Shown here in pieces: positions 29,016-36,511 of a stretch of 64,000 nucleotides of DNA; position 1 is the first letter of the stretch; the number at the start of each line of letters is the position of its first letter. The stretch covers positions 2,294,001 through 2,358,000 of the forward strand of contig CAWINM010000001.1 of assembly GCA_963837455.1 (NCBI GenBank), given 5' to 3'. The translations under genes were made by a program, and so were the position numbers. The notes beneath the pieces were generated by a model that saw nothing but the letters and a program-made list of their open reading frames with translations, had not been told where the DNA came from and made no database searches. The stretch is from DASYQD01 sp963837455. GTDB taxonomy: Bacteria > Acidobacteriota > Thermoanaerobaculia > Multivoradales > JAIOJS01.

Positions 29016-29771
29016 ATGGGGCGATGGCTGCTGCGGGCGTTGCTTCGCCTCTGTTACCTGGTGGTGGTCGGTGTCCTCTTCGTCGCCGCCTCCTACCTCT
29101 CCTTCAGCCTCTTCGTACGGCGCGGCGTGACCCCGGTGCCCAACCTCGTCGGCCTCGACCTCGATACCGCCGCCGAGCGGCTGGGCGACCAGGGATTGCG
29201 GCTGCGCCACCAGCGCGGAACCGACCGCTTCGCCGCCAACGTGCCCTCGGGGAGGGTGCTCGACCAGCGCCCCGGTCCGGGGGCCATCGCCAAGCGTGGT
29301 GGCGTCGTCGACCTGGTGCTGTCGCGCGGGCGCCAGATGACGCCGGTTCCCGACCTGCGCGGCAGCGCGCTGCCGGCGGCGCAGGTGACGCTATCGGCGG
29401 CGGGGCTGGGTGTCGGCCCGCTGGCGCAGATCTTCGCCGATGCGCCGGTGGGGAGCGTGGTGCTGCAGCAGCCCGCGGCCGGCACCGAGGTGGGGCCGGG
29501 AACGCCGGTGCGGCTGTTCCTCGCCGTCGAGGGGCACCGCGAGACCTACGTCATGCCCGACCTCGTCGACCGCGACTATCGTGCCGTGCGCGCCTTCCTC
29601 GAGCAGCACGGCTTCCGCGTCGGCAGCGTGAAGTTCGAGCCCTACGAGGGCGTCTCGGAAAGCCTCGTGCTGCGGCAGTTTCCGCTCCCCGGCCACCCCC
29701 TGCGGCGCGGCGAGGTGATCTCGCTGGTGGTGGCGGCGGTGCCCGAGCCGTCCTCTCTGGAGGGGACGTGA
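29016..29771 (+). CDS. Membrane-anchored protein with three PASTA domains
   Basis: 251 residues. An N-terminal membrane anchor (LLRLCYLVVVGVLFVAASYLSF, about 8-30) is followed by three PASTA repeats, each starting V/M-P-x-L (VPNLVGLDLDTA, VPDLRGSALPAA, MPDLVDRDYRAV) and closing with RGGVVDLVLSRG-like strands. PASTA domains bind muropeptides and beta-lactams, mostly in Ser/Thr kinases and penicillin-binding proteins. Here there is no kinase or transpeptidase domain, so it is likely a cell-wall sensor or adaptor. The stop overlaps the GTG of rpe. A similar free-standing PASTA protein followed by rpe is a plausible conserved pairing, but I cannot check it. Confidence 0.88.
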   Translation: MGRWLLRALLRLCYLVVVGVLFVAASYLSFSLFVRRGVTPVPNLVGLDLDTAAERLGDQGLRLRHQRGTDRFAANVPSGRVLDQRPGPGAIAKRGGVVDLVLSRGRQMTPVPDLRGSALPAAQVTLSAAGLGVGPLAQIFADAPVGSVVLQQPAAGTEVGPGTPVRLFLAVEGHRETYVMPDLVDRDYRAVRAFLEQHGFRVGSVKFEPYEGVSESLVLRQFPLPGHPLRRGEVISLVVAAVPEPSSLEGT

Positions 29772-30490
29772 GCCGCTCGGCCGGAACCAGCACCGTGCAG
29801 CCCGGACCCGACCTGCGGCCACGGCCGATCAAGCTCGCCCCCTCGATCCTCGCCGCCGACCTCGCCGCCCTCGCCGAGGCGCTGCGCCAGTGCGAGCAGG
29901 GGGGCGCCGACCTGGTGCACGTCGACGTCATGGACGGGCACTTCGTTCCCAACCTCACCTTCGGTCCGCCGGTGGTGGCGGCGTTGGCGCGGCGCACCCG
30001 GCTGCCGCTCGACGTCCACCTCATGGTGGCGAACCCCGAGCGGCTGCTCGATGCCTACCTCGAGGCGGGCGCCAAGTGGGTGTCGGTGCACGTGGAGGCG
30101 ACGCCACACCTCGACCGGCTGTTGACCCACATCCGCTCCGCCGGGGGGCGTGCCGGCGCGGTGCTCAATCCGGCGACCCCGGTGGCGCAGCTCGCCGACT
30201 GCCTGCCGGCACTCGACTACGTGCTGGTGATGTCGGTCAACCCCGGTTTCGCCGGCCAGCGCTTCATCCCCTACGCCCTCGACAAGGTCCGTCGCCTCGC
30301 GGCCATGGTGCGCGCCGCGGCGCTGCCGGTGGAGATCGAGATCGACGGCGGCATCGGCCCGGAGACCATCGCCGGCGCGGTGGCGGCGGGCGCCGACGTC
30401 TGCGTCGCCGGTTCGGCCGTGTTCGCCGCCGCCGACCCCGTCAACCGCATGCGCGAGCTCAAGCAAGTCGCCGCAGGAGCCCTCCGATGA
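29768..30490 (+). CDS. rpe: Ribulose-phosphate 3-epimerase
   Basis: 240 residues from GTG 29768, overlapping the PASTA stop (GTGA); the first about 20 residues are non-conserved. Rpe interconverts ribulose-5-phosphate and xylulose-5-phosphate in the pentose phosphate pathway. The TIM-barrel motifs are LAPSILAADLAAL, LVHVDVMDGHFVPNLTFG (metal-binding His/Asp), LPLDVHLMVANPE, VLMSVNPGFAGQRFIP-like VLVMSVNPGFAGQRF, VEIEIDGGIGPETI and VAGSAVFAAADP. Complete. Its stop overlaps the bamD start (ATGA). Confidence 0.96.
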   Translation: MSRSAGTSTVQPGPDLRPRPIKLAPSILAADLAALAEALRQCEQGGADLVHVDVMDGHFVPNLTFGPPVVAALARRTRLPLDVHLMVANPERLLDAYLEAGAKWVSVHVEATPHLDRLLTHIRSAGGRAGAVLNPATPVAQLADCLPALDYVLVMSVNPGFAGQRFIPYALDKVRRLAAMVRAAALPVEIEIDGGIGPETIAGAVAAGADVCVAGSAVFAAADPVNRMRELKQVAAGALR

Positions 30491-31263
30491 GATCCAATCG
30501 CGTCCCCGTCACCGTCGCTTTCCTCCTCGCCGCCACTCCCTGGCTCGCCGGCTGTCACAGCGCCAAGCACGAAGACCCGGTGCTGCGGCTCTCTGCCGCC
30601 GAATCGCTCACCGAAGGGCAGAAGCTGATGGAGGCAGAGAAGTACTCGCAGGCCCGCAAGTACCTCACCCACGCCTTCGAGGTCGAGCCCAACTCCACGT
30701 CCGGCCGTGAGGCGCTCCTGCTCGTCGCCGACTCGCTCTACAAGCAGGGCGGCACCCAGAACCTGGTGCAGGCGGAGGCGAAGTATCGCGACTTCCTCAA
30801 TCGCTTCCCGACCAGCGATCGCGCGCCCTACGTGCAGCTGCAGATTGGCAACTCGCTGGCCGAGCGTGTGGGACGGGCGGACCGTGACCAGAACGTCACC
30901 CACCAGGCGCAGGACGCCTTCGAGGCCTTGCTGCGCATCTACCCCACCAGCCAAGAGGTCGCGCAGGCGCGACAGCGCATCGGCGAGCTCCGCGCCAAGC
31001 TCGGTGAGCACGAGTTCGACGTGGCGTACTTCTACTTCCGCTACGGCATTCCGCTCGCCACCGCGAACCGCCTCCAGTACCTGCTGGCCAACTACCCCGA
31101 GTACGCCGCCAAGGACAAGGTCTACTACTACCTGGGCCTCGCCCTCACCCGCATGGGCAAGCCCGAGGAGGCCGCCCAGTGGTTCGAGAAGCTCCGGCAG
31201 GAGTTCCCCACCAGCTCGTACGTCGCCGACATCCCCAAGGTCGCCAAAGACGCGCGCGGCTGA
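30487..31263 (+). CDS. bamD: Outer-membrane assembly lipoprotein BamD (YfiO)
   Basis: 258 residues with a lipoprotein signal ending in the lipobox LAGC (Cys about 22). BamD is the essential TPR lipoprotein partner of BamA in outer-membrane protein insertion. The sequence has five TPR-like helical pairs: SLTEGQKLMEAEKYSQARKY, SLYKQGGTQNLVQAEAKYRDF, NRFPTSDRAPYVQLQIGNSLAERV, AFEALLRIYPTSQEVAQAR and KVYYYLGLALTRMGKPEEAAQWF. The NRFPTSDRAPYVQ block is characteristic. Length equals typical BamD (about 245-260). It is coupled to rpe before it and to the CpoB-like gene after it. It indicates a diderm organism. Confidence 0.85.
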   Translation: MRSNRVPVTVAFLLAATPWLAGCHSAKHEDPVLRLSAAESLTEGQKLMEAEKYSQARKYLTHAFEVEPNSTSGREALLLVADSLYKQGGTQNLVQAEAKYRDFLNRFPTSDRAPYVQLQIGNSLAERVGRADRDQNVTHQAQDAFEALLRIYPTSQEVAQARQRIGELRAKLGEHEFDVAYFYFRYGIPLATANRLQYLLANYPEYAAKDKVYYYLGLALTRMGKPEEAAQWFEKLRQEFPTSSYVADIPKVAKDARG

Positions 31264-32138
31264 TCGCCGCACTGCTCGCCGCGGCGCTCGTCGGTTGCGC
31301 CTCGGTTCCGAAGCTGCCCGGTGAGCGGCGCGACGACCAGCTGGCCGAGCTGCAGGCACGGGTGCTCGAGCTGTCGCAGAAGGCGGCGGTCCAGGAAGTG
31401 GAGCTGTCGCGGCTGCGGCAGCAGGTGGTCTCGCTGGAGGCCAGGCTCGGCGGGCCGCCGGCCGCTCGCGGCAGCGCGCAGGGGATGGCAGCGCCGCCGT
31501 CCCCCGCCGTCGCTCCCCGCGCCACGCCCCCGGGGGCGCCGGCGCCGACCCGCGCGCCGGGGCGCGGCGCGGCGTCGCTCGAGGAGAGCGAGCTGGCGGT
31601 CGACGAGCCCGTGGCGCCACCGGTCGCGATACCCTCGGCCGCGCCTCCCCGGCCCGCGGCGGCCCCGCCGGCGCGGCCTGCCGGCAGCGCACCGGCCACC
31701 CCCGCGGCGGCCGGCACCGGGTCGACACCCGGCGTCGCCGGTGAAGGCGGGCCGGTGCCGCAGGAGGCCCAGACGGTCTACGACGAGGCCTACACCCTCT
31801 ACCACCAGGGGCGCTACGAGCAGGCCGAGGCGCGCTTCGAGGAGTTCCTCGCCCAGAGCCCGGCCAGCGAGCTCTCGGACAACGCCCAGTACTGGATCGG
31901 TGCCGCCCGCTTTGCACGTGCCGACTATGCGGGCGCCCTCGCCGCCTTTCGCCGCACGGTGGAGCGCTACCCGGACGCCAACAAGGTCCCCGACGCGCTC
32001 TACAAGATGGGCCAGACGCTCGAGGAGCTGAAGCAGCCCGGGCAGGCCCGGGCGGTCTACGAGGAGCTGGTGCGACGGTTTCCCGACACCGCTGCCGCCA
32101 CCCTGGCGGCGGAGCGGCAGGCGAAGCTGCCCCGCTGA
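31179..32138 (+). CDS. CpoB/YbgF-like periplasmic protein (coiled coil plus TPR), lipoprotein
   Basis: 319 residues if GTG 31179 is used, overlapping bamD by 85 bases; a CTG at 31260 overlapping the bamD stop (CTGA) is an alternative. The signal has lipobox LVGC after LIAALLAAA. A coiled coil (LQARVLELSQKAAVQEVELSRL) and a Pro/Ala-rich linker (about 100-195) lead to three C-terminal TPRs (YDEAYTLYHQGRYEQAEARF, FLAQSPASELSDNAQYWIG, VPDALYKMGQTLEELKQPGQA). YbgF/CpoB links the Tol-Pal machine to peptidoglycan synthesis. No tol genes are in view. The unusual start makes the N-terminus uncertain. Confidence 0.8.
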   Translation: MVREAPAGVPHQLVRRRHPQGRQRRARLIAALLAAALVGCASVPKLPGERRDDQLAELQARVLELSQKAAVQEVELSRLRQQVVSLEARLGGPPAARGSAQGMAAPPSPAVAPRATPPGAPAPTRAPGRGAASLEESELAVDEPVAPPVAIPSAAPPRPAAAPPARPAGSAPATPAAAGTGSTPGVAGEGGPVPQEAQTVYDEAYTLYHQGRYEQAEARFEEFLAQSPASELSDNAQYWIGAARFARADYAGALAAFRRTVERYPDANKVPDALYKMGQTLEELKQPGQARAVYEELVRRFPDTAAATLAAERQAKLPR

Positions 32139-32169
32139 GCGGGGCCTCCGGCGCCCTGTACCCCAGGTT

Positions 32170-32188
32170 CTTCAAGCTTTGCTTGAAG
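32170..32188. repeat. Perfect 8-bp inverted repeat upstream of the LysM promoter
   Basis: CTTCAAGC (32170-32177), loop TTT, GCTTGAAG (32181-32188). It lies 32 bases after the CpoB-like stop and 17 bases before a -35 box. With no T-run it is a weak terminator candidate. Its compact symmetry could also be an operator for the downstream promoter. Confidence 0.45.
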
Positions 32189-32205
32189 TGGTCGGGCCCA
32201 AAGCC

Positions 32206-32235
32206 TTGACAGGACGAGGCGGACTCGCTTACCGT
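32206..32235 (+). promoter_or_regulatory. Sigma70-type promoter for the LysM gene
   Basis: TTGACA (32206-32211, perfect -35), 18-base spacer, TACCGT (32230-32235, three of six -10 bases including the key TA and T). It is 56 bases before the LysM gene ATG, which has its own GGAGGAGG ribosome-binding site. Confidence 0.55.
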
Positions 32236-32290
32236 TGAGTTGATTTCTGGTCACTTGCGCTGCCGCCGGGTGCTCGGAGGAGGTCTCGCC

Positions 32291-33499
32291 ATGACGTGCC
32301 GTCATCGGAGTGGGCTCGCAGCAATCGCTCTCATCCTGTTCGGGGCGATGACGGCTGCGGCGGCGGATCAGCCACCGCGCACCCTGCACAAGGTCGGCGA
32401 CCACTGGACCGCCTGGGATCCGCCGACCGACCTGCCGGCGGGGGAACAGACGTACACCATCGTGGCCGGCGACACGCTGTGGGCGATTGCCGGCAAGTAC
32501 CTCAAGAACAGCTACCTGTGGCCGCAGCTGTGGGAGCGCAACCAGTACATCAAGGACGCCCACTGGATCTACCCCGGCGACCCGTTGCTGCTCGGGCCGA
32601 CCGAGGTCGCCCCGGTCGAGCAGCTCACGGAGCAGGACCTCGGCGGGGCCGCGGCCACCCCCGGCGGTGCCGCGGGAGCGAACGGCGAGACTGCCGCTGG
32701 CCAGTCCGGATTGCGGGTCGACACCACGGTGGCGCCGCTGCAGCCACTCGGCAGCGAGGACGACATCTACTGCAGCGGGTACATCGGCGACATCGACGAG
32801 CAGTTCGGCTACCACCTCATCGGCTCGGAGTACGACGGCTTGTCGCCCACCCTCGCCGGCACCGGTACCGCGCGGCACCCCGTGCACGGCATCTACGGCA
32901 ACGACACCGTCAAGTACAACCTCAGCGTCGGCGACATCGTCTACGTCGACGGCGGGATGGCGGCAGGCCTCTCGCCAGGGGTCCTCTACAGCATCGTCGG
33001 CCCGCGGGACGTGGTGCGCAACCCGGCCACCCACGACGTGGTGGGACGGGTCTACGAGTACCAGGGCCGCCTGCGATTGCTGACGGTGCAGGACGGGTTC
33101 GCCATCGCCGAGATCGTCCAGGCCTGCGGCAGCATCCTCGCCGGCGCCGGTCTCAAGCCCTTCGTTCCGGAGCCGGTGCCGCTGGGCCGGCGCACTGGCA
33201 TGCGGCCGGCGAACACGCCGGTCAGCGCCGACGCGCTCGCCGACGCTCCGGTGATCCTGCGCGCCAAGGACGACATCGTCAGCATCGGCGAGGACCACGT
33301 CGTCTTCGTGAGCCTGGGAGCCGAGAGCGGCGCGGCGCCCGGCGACGTCTACACCATCTACCGCTCCAGCATCGCCGGCCATCCCCCGATCGTGCTCGGC
33401 GAGCTGGCGCTGCTGTCGGTGCACCCGCGTGGCTCGGTGGCGCGCGTCATCGCTTCGCGCTATCCGATCTACATCGGCGACCGCCTGGAACCCAAGTAG
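32291..33499 (+). CDS. Secreted LysM-domain protein
   Basis: 402 residues from ATG 32291, preceded by GGAGGAGG. A signal peptide (LAAIALILFGAMTAAAA) is followed by a LysM domain at about residues 54-100 (YTIVAGDTLWAIAGKYLKN, LWPQLWERNQYIKDAHWIYPGDPL). The LWPQLWE-x-NQYI-x-D-x-HWIYPGD pattern is the form of LysM found in many delta-proteobacterial and acidobacterial envelope proteins. The remaining 300 residues contain beta-rich repeats (GDIVYVDGG, GDVYTIYR, GELALLSVHPRGSVARV) that look like two related modules. It probably sits in the periplasm and binds peptidoglycan. No enzymatic motif is seen. It is transcribed from its own promoter. Confidence 0.85.
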   Translation: MTCRHRSGLAAIALILFGAMTAAAADQPPRTLHKVGDHWTAWDPPTDLPAGEQTYTIVAGDTLWAIAGKYLKNSYLWPQLWERNQYIKDAHWIYPGDPLLLGPTEVAPVEQLTEQDLGGAAATPGGAAGANGETAAGQSGLRVDTTVAPLQPLGSEDDIYCSGYIGDIDEQFGYHLIGSEYDGLSPTLAGTGTARHPVHGIYGNDTVKYNLSVGDIVYVDGGMAAGLSPGVLYSIVGPRDVVRNPATHDVVGRVYEYQGRLRLLTVQDGFAIAEIVQACGSILAGAGLKPFVPEPVPLGRRTGMRPANTPVSADALADAPVILRAKDDIVSIGEDHVVFVSLGAESGAAPGDVYTIYRSSIAGHPPIVLGELALLSVHPRGSVARVIASRYPIYIGDRLEPK

Positions 33500-33526
33500 A
33501 GCGTCGAGCCCGCGTCGCGTAGGGCG

Positions 33527-33535
33527 TGCTAGACT
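33527..33535 (+). promoter_or_regulatory. Extended -10 element TGC-TAGACT before the Fis-type gene
   Basis: The nine bases are identical to the element before the PASTA gene at 29001. Here 26 bases separate it from the GTG at 33562, leaving a 5' untranslated region of about 20 bases. No -35 consensus is visible. Confidence 0.4.
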
Positions 33536-33561
33536 CGCGCCCTTCTCCGGGACGACGCGGT

Positions 33562-33828
33562 GTGAGCGACCAGACTCTCAACGGCCATCTCTGCCGCTTG
33601 GTGGCAGAGCTCGTGCGGCAGGGGATCTCTCTCGAGCAGGCGAACCGCGAGTTCGAGCGGCAGTACCTGATCGCCGCCCTGCGCGCCCACGAAGGGAGTC
33701 TCGTCCGCTCCTCCTCGGCGCTCGGAATCCACCGCAACACCTTGCGCAACAAGATGGCCTCGCTGCGCATCGCGCCACAGGACGTGCTGCCCAAGCCCCG
33801 CCCGCGCCGCCGGGCTTCACCCCGCTGA
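33562..33828 (+). CDS. Small Fis-type helix-turn-helix protein
   Basis: 88 residues from GTG 33562 (an upstream in-frame GTG at 33526 overlaps the putative promoter). The C-terminal half is a Fis/NtrC-type DNA-binding domain: EQANREFERQYLIAALRAHEG, then SLVRSSSALGIHRNTLRNKMASL, the same helix-turn-helix as the C-terminus of sigma54 activators. The Arg/Pro-rich tail is basic. Free-standing proteins of this kind act as nucleoid or local transcription regulators. Target genes are unknown. It follows the LysM gene by 62 bases on the same strand. Confidence 0.8.
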   Translation: MSDQTLNGHLCRLVAELVRQGISLEQANREFERQYLIAALRAHEGSLVRSSSALGIHRNTLRNKMASLRIAPQDVLPKPRPRRRASPR

Positions 33829-34071
33829 GCCGTCACTGAAGGCGCCGGCGTGGGCGAGCTCGACGCCCTTGCCGCTGCGTTTCCGCCGCGGCCGGCACCG
33901 GAATTGCTGTGCGCGAAGGCGGAGATTCCTGCCTTCCATCCGCCACGGGTGCGGATGATGCCAAATTGACCCACCTCGTTCTGGATGCAAGCCATCACGG
34001 CCTCGAGGAGTTAGGGGCGATGGCCCGGCTAGGCGAGCACGGGGCTCGGCCAGGTGCCCCCGGAGGGAACG
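33829..34071. other. Intergenic region with two adjacent hairpins
   Basis: 243 bases before the transglycosylase start, with no credible ORF. GAAGGC (33915-33920) pairs with GCCTTC (33931-33936), and CATCCGC (33937-33943) pairs with GCGGATG (33951-33957), giving two stems one after the other. No T-run follows. The region is less G+C-rich than its surroundings around 33960-34020. It could be a structured leader, but it does not match a riboswitch class I can recall. The gene start has GGAGGGAACG upstream. Confidence 0.4.
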
Positions 34072-35207
34072 ATGCACAAACGACCAAGATTTGGCGCCCT
34101 GGTGGCCGCCGGGGTGCTGCTGGTGCTCTTCTGGCCGGCCGGCGCCACTGCGCCGGCCGCACCGGCACTGTCTCTGCCGGTGCCCAGCAGAGAGCGACTC
34201 CGATGCTGGCCGAGCTGGCGCACTGGACGCGCGCCGGCAGCCATGACTTCCCCCTCTTCGGCGAGCGCCCGCTCTCGCTGCAGGTGCAGGACCGTCCGCG
34301 TGGCTTCTCCCTGTTCGACAACGAGCGCGACCGCGGCCGACACATGCTGCTCGCGACGCTGCCGTACGGGACGCTGATCGAGGAGGCGGCCGAGCGCTAC
34401 CGCCTCGACAGCCTCCTACTCGCTGCCGTCATCCGCGCCGAGTCGGGATTCGACGCCGCGGCGATCTCGCCGCAAGGAGCGCAGGGTCTGATGCAGCTGA
34501 TGCCGACGACGGCGATGAGCTATGGCGCGCCGCGACCCGAGGATCCGCGTGCCAACGTGCGGGCCGGAGCGCGCTACCTTCGTGAGCTGCTCGGCAGGTT
34601 CGACGACGACCTCGAGCTCGCTCTCGCCGCCTACAACGCCGGCCCCACCGCCGTGCGACGCTTCAGCGGCGTGCCGCCGTATCGCGAGACGCGGACCTAC
34701 GTGGAGCGGGTCCTCACCCTCTACCTGGGCTACCACCGCACGCTGTGGCAGGAGGCCCAGCTCGATGAGCTGCTGGGAGATGAGCCGACAGTCGGCGGTG
34801 CGACGATGGAGGGAGCGGCGGAGCCGCCCGCCATTCCCTCAGGCGGAGGGACCGGGCTGGTCCTTGTCGGAAGCAGCGTCGTCCTGCCCGCCGCGCAGCC
34901 CCTGACGAAAATTGCGGATGCCCTGGCCGAGCCCCTTGCCCAGCTGTGGCAGACGCGAGTACCCGAAGATCAGCAGCACAATGGCCAGGATGATCAGCAG
35001 CTCGGGGACGCCCAAATTGAACATGGCTACCTCCGCGGCGACAGGCTGGCGAGGAGCGCGGCCTCGTCGCACACCGGCCGAGTCAGTCTACCAGATCGCC
35101 CAGGAACGCCTCCCACCCCGGCCGCAGGGCCGGACGCAGGGCGCGCAGCTCCGGGACCGCGCCGAACCAACGCCAGGCTCGAGCGAGCGTCGGAGCCACC
35201 AGCCTGA
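34072..35207 (+). CDS. Soluble lytic transglycosylase (SLT domain), frame slip near 34190
   Basis: The ATG at 34072 (GGAGGGAACG upstream) opens a signal peptide (FGALVAAGVLLVLFWPAGA) in one frame. Near 34190 the frame slips, and the continuation carries the catalytic domain: LLLAAVIRAESGFDAAAISPQGAQGLMQLMP (catalytic Glu in ESGFD, shown here in overlapping pieces), NVRAGARYLRELLGRF, LALAAYNAGPTAV and YRETRTYVERVL. The slip fits two two-allele positions ([C/G]AC TC[C/G]). Homology ends about 34760. The frame stays open to 35207 through the antisense tatA gene, so the true stop is probably near 34780-34838, lost by another slip. It cleaves peptidoglycan with 1,6-anhydro product. Confidence 0.7.
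34809..34840. terminator. Bidirectional terminator candidate between transglycosylase and tatA
   Basis: GAGGGA (34809-34814) pairs with TCCCTC (34835-34840), and inside it GGCGG (34817-34821) pairs with CCGCC (34824-34828). The interrupted stem lies just past the tatA stop and where the converging transglycosylase should end. No long T-run is present. Confidence 0.4.
34839..35024 (-). CDS. tatA: Twin-arginine translocase subunit TatA/TatE
   Basis: 61 residues. The start at 35024 (MFNLGVPELL) follows GGAGG at 5-base spacing; the frame extends 16 codons upstream but this start matches the family. One membrane helix (PELLIILAIVLLIFG), the conserved hinge YSRLPQLGKGLG, an amphipathic helix (QGIRNFRQGLRG) and an acidic tail make a typical TatA, which polymerises to form the folded-protein export pore. 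tatB/tatC are not adjacent. It lies between a convergent transglycosylase and the AmgK-like kinase on the same strand. Confidence 0.9.
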   Translation of the reverse strand: MFNLGVPELLIILAIVLLIFGYSRLPQLGKGLGQGIRNFRQGLRGGQDDAASDKDQPGPSA

Positions 35208-36081
35208 GGTGGCGGTCGAAGCCGCGGCGCGCGAAGTCGCAGTAGTTGCCCACCGCCTTGATCGAGCGTTGCACGACCGCGCGCCGGTAGTCGAGGGCGC
35301 CACCGGCGCCCGGCAGCAGGGCCGCCACCAGCTCCTCTTCCAGCCACGCCGGCGGGAAGAGGCTGTCGTTGAGCAGCGAGGCGAGGTCGTAGGCGGGAGG
35401 ACCGAGGCGCAGGTCCTGGTGGTCGAGCACCAGCAGCCGGCACGCGGGCTCGCGGTCGTCCCGCAGCATCAGGTTGCGCGGCATGAAGTCGCGATGGCAG
35501 GGGACCGCGCGCTCGCCACTGCCGAGCTCGTCGCAGAGAGCATCGAGGGCGCCGCTGAACGCCGCGGCGGTGTCGGCGTCGCCGACCAGGTTCTGCGGCA
35601 CCAGGAAGAGGTCCCAGGTCTTGCGTAGCTCCCAGCGCAACAGAGCGGTGTCGAGCGCTGGGTTGAGGGAGCGCACGCGCTCGCAGGGGAGGTCTCGAAT
35701 GCGCTGCAGGAAGCTCGCCGCCAACCGGTAGATGGGCGCCAACGCGTGCCACGCGGACGCCGCCTGGTCGTAGAGCGTGCGATCGCCGGCGTCCTCGAGC
35801 AGCATCAGCCCGCGTCGACAGTCGGTGGCGCGCACCACTGGCACCGGTACGCCGGCCCCGCTGAGCAGTGCGGTGGTGAGACAGAACCGGCGGCAGCCCG
35901 GGCGCAGCTTCACCGGGTAGTAGGCGACCACCGCGCTGCCGCCTCCCGTGAGGCGAGCGCGAAAGTAGCGCCGCAGGGAAATGTCGCCGGTGAGCGCATC
36001 GAGACCATCGACGGCGAGTCCCCGCGCCGCGAGCCAGCGGCCGATCGACGACAGCGGCGACGACGGCCTGCTGGTGCTCAT
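35083..36081 (-). CDS. AmgK-like sugar kinase (anomeric N-acetylmuramate/N-acetylglucosamine kinase family)
   Basis: 332 residues, kinase-like phosphotransferase fold. Matching elements are GDISLRRYFRARL (nucleotide region), MLLEDAGDRTLYDQ, the catalytic loop CHRDFMPRNLML (HxDxxxxN), and VLDHQDLRLGPPAYDLASLL. These are the characteristic segments of AmgK, which phosphorylates MurNAc at C1 for cell-wall recycling together with MurU. Here no MurU-type nucleotidyltransferase is adjacent; the neighbour is tatA. The nearby lytic transglycosylase would release recyclable muropeptides, so the context is consistent but not proof. Confidence 0.75.
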   Translation of the reverse strand: MSTSRPSSPLSSIGRWLAARGLAVDGLDALTGDISLRRYFRARLTGGGSAVVAYYPVKLRPGCRRFCLTTALLSGAGVPVPVVRATDCRRGLMLLEDAGDRTLYDQAASAWHALAPIYRLAASFLQRIRDLPCERVRSLNPALDTALLRWELRKTWDLFLVPQNLVGDADTAAAFSGALDALCDELGSGERAVPCHRDFMPRNLMLRDDREPACRLLVLDHQDLRLGPPAYDLASLLNDSLFPPAWLEEELVAALLPGAGGALDYRRAVVQRSIKAVGNYCDFARRGFDRHLRLVAPTLARAWRWFGAVPELRALRPALRPGWEAFLGDLVD

Positions 36082-36135
36082 GGCGCCCGGTTTCTACACC
36101 GGCTCGCCGGCGTCGTCCAGCCCTGCGCACGTGGT

Positions 36136-36164
36136 TTGACAGGTGCGGGGCCGGGGGTTAATCT
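36136..36164 (+). promoter_or_regulatory. Sigma70 promoter for the small-protein/rlmN operon
   Basis: TTGACA (36136-36141), 17-base spacer, TAATCT (36159-36164). This is one of the two clearest promoters in the window. It lies 65 bases before the TTG start at 36230 and points away from the divergent AmgK-like gene. Confidence 0.65.
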
Positions 36165-36229
36165 GCCTCCGAGTCGCCCCAATGAGCTCTCTTTTCCGCG
36201 TGAGGTCGTAACTGGAGGACCGTCGGTCG

Positions 36230-36511
36230 TTGCTCAACGAGCGCCTGCAGCAGATGCTCTCGGAGTTCCGCAAGGCCCTCTACGAGGCGATCTCGGACTC
36301 CACGGACGTGCATCGCACCTGGCGCCAGTTGCGCGAGGAAGGCTACTCGCTCTACCTGCTGGTGGACTGCAAGAAGCAGGATAGCCTGGAGGCAGGCGAG
36401 CGCGGTCGGCTGCCGCTGCCTCCCCAGGAGCCGGTGTTCCAGATCAACGGTCCGGACCTCTCCTTCCTCAAGTCGATCGGCATCGATCCCACGCGTCGCC
36501 GGCGGCGGTGA
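36230..36511 (+). CDS. Small conserved-looking protein of unknown function
   Basis: 93 residues from TTG 36230; GGAGG ends 11 bases upstream, somewhat far, but no better start exists. The sequence is well behaved: an amphipathic N-terminal helix (LNERLQQMLSEFRKALYEAI), DVHRTWRQLREEGYSLYLLVDCKK, and a short C-terminal segment NGPDLSFLKSIGIDPTRR. The phrase FLKSIGID-x-xRRR resembles C-termini of small proteins in delta-proteobacteria and acidobacteria, but I do not recognise a named family. It is translationally coupled to rlmN (GTGA overlap) behind a good sigma70 promoter. Confidence 0.75.
   Translation: MLNERLQQMLSEFRKALYEAISDSTDVHRTWRQLREEGYSLYLLVDCKKQDSLEAGERGRLPLPPQEPVFQINGPDLSFLKSIGIDPTRRRRR

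Noticed and set aside
29016..29771. PASTA protein as a truncated Ser/Thr kinase
   Set aside because: It has its own promoter-like element, start and N-terminal membrane anchor, with no kinase remnant upstream.
34912..35628. Plus-strand ORF opposite the AmgK-like gene
   Set aside because: The minus strand encodes conserved kinase motifs over the same bases; the plus translation is low-complexity.
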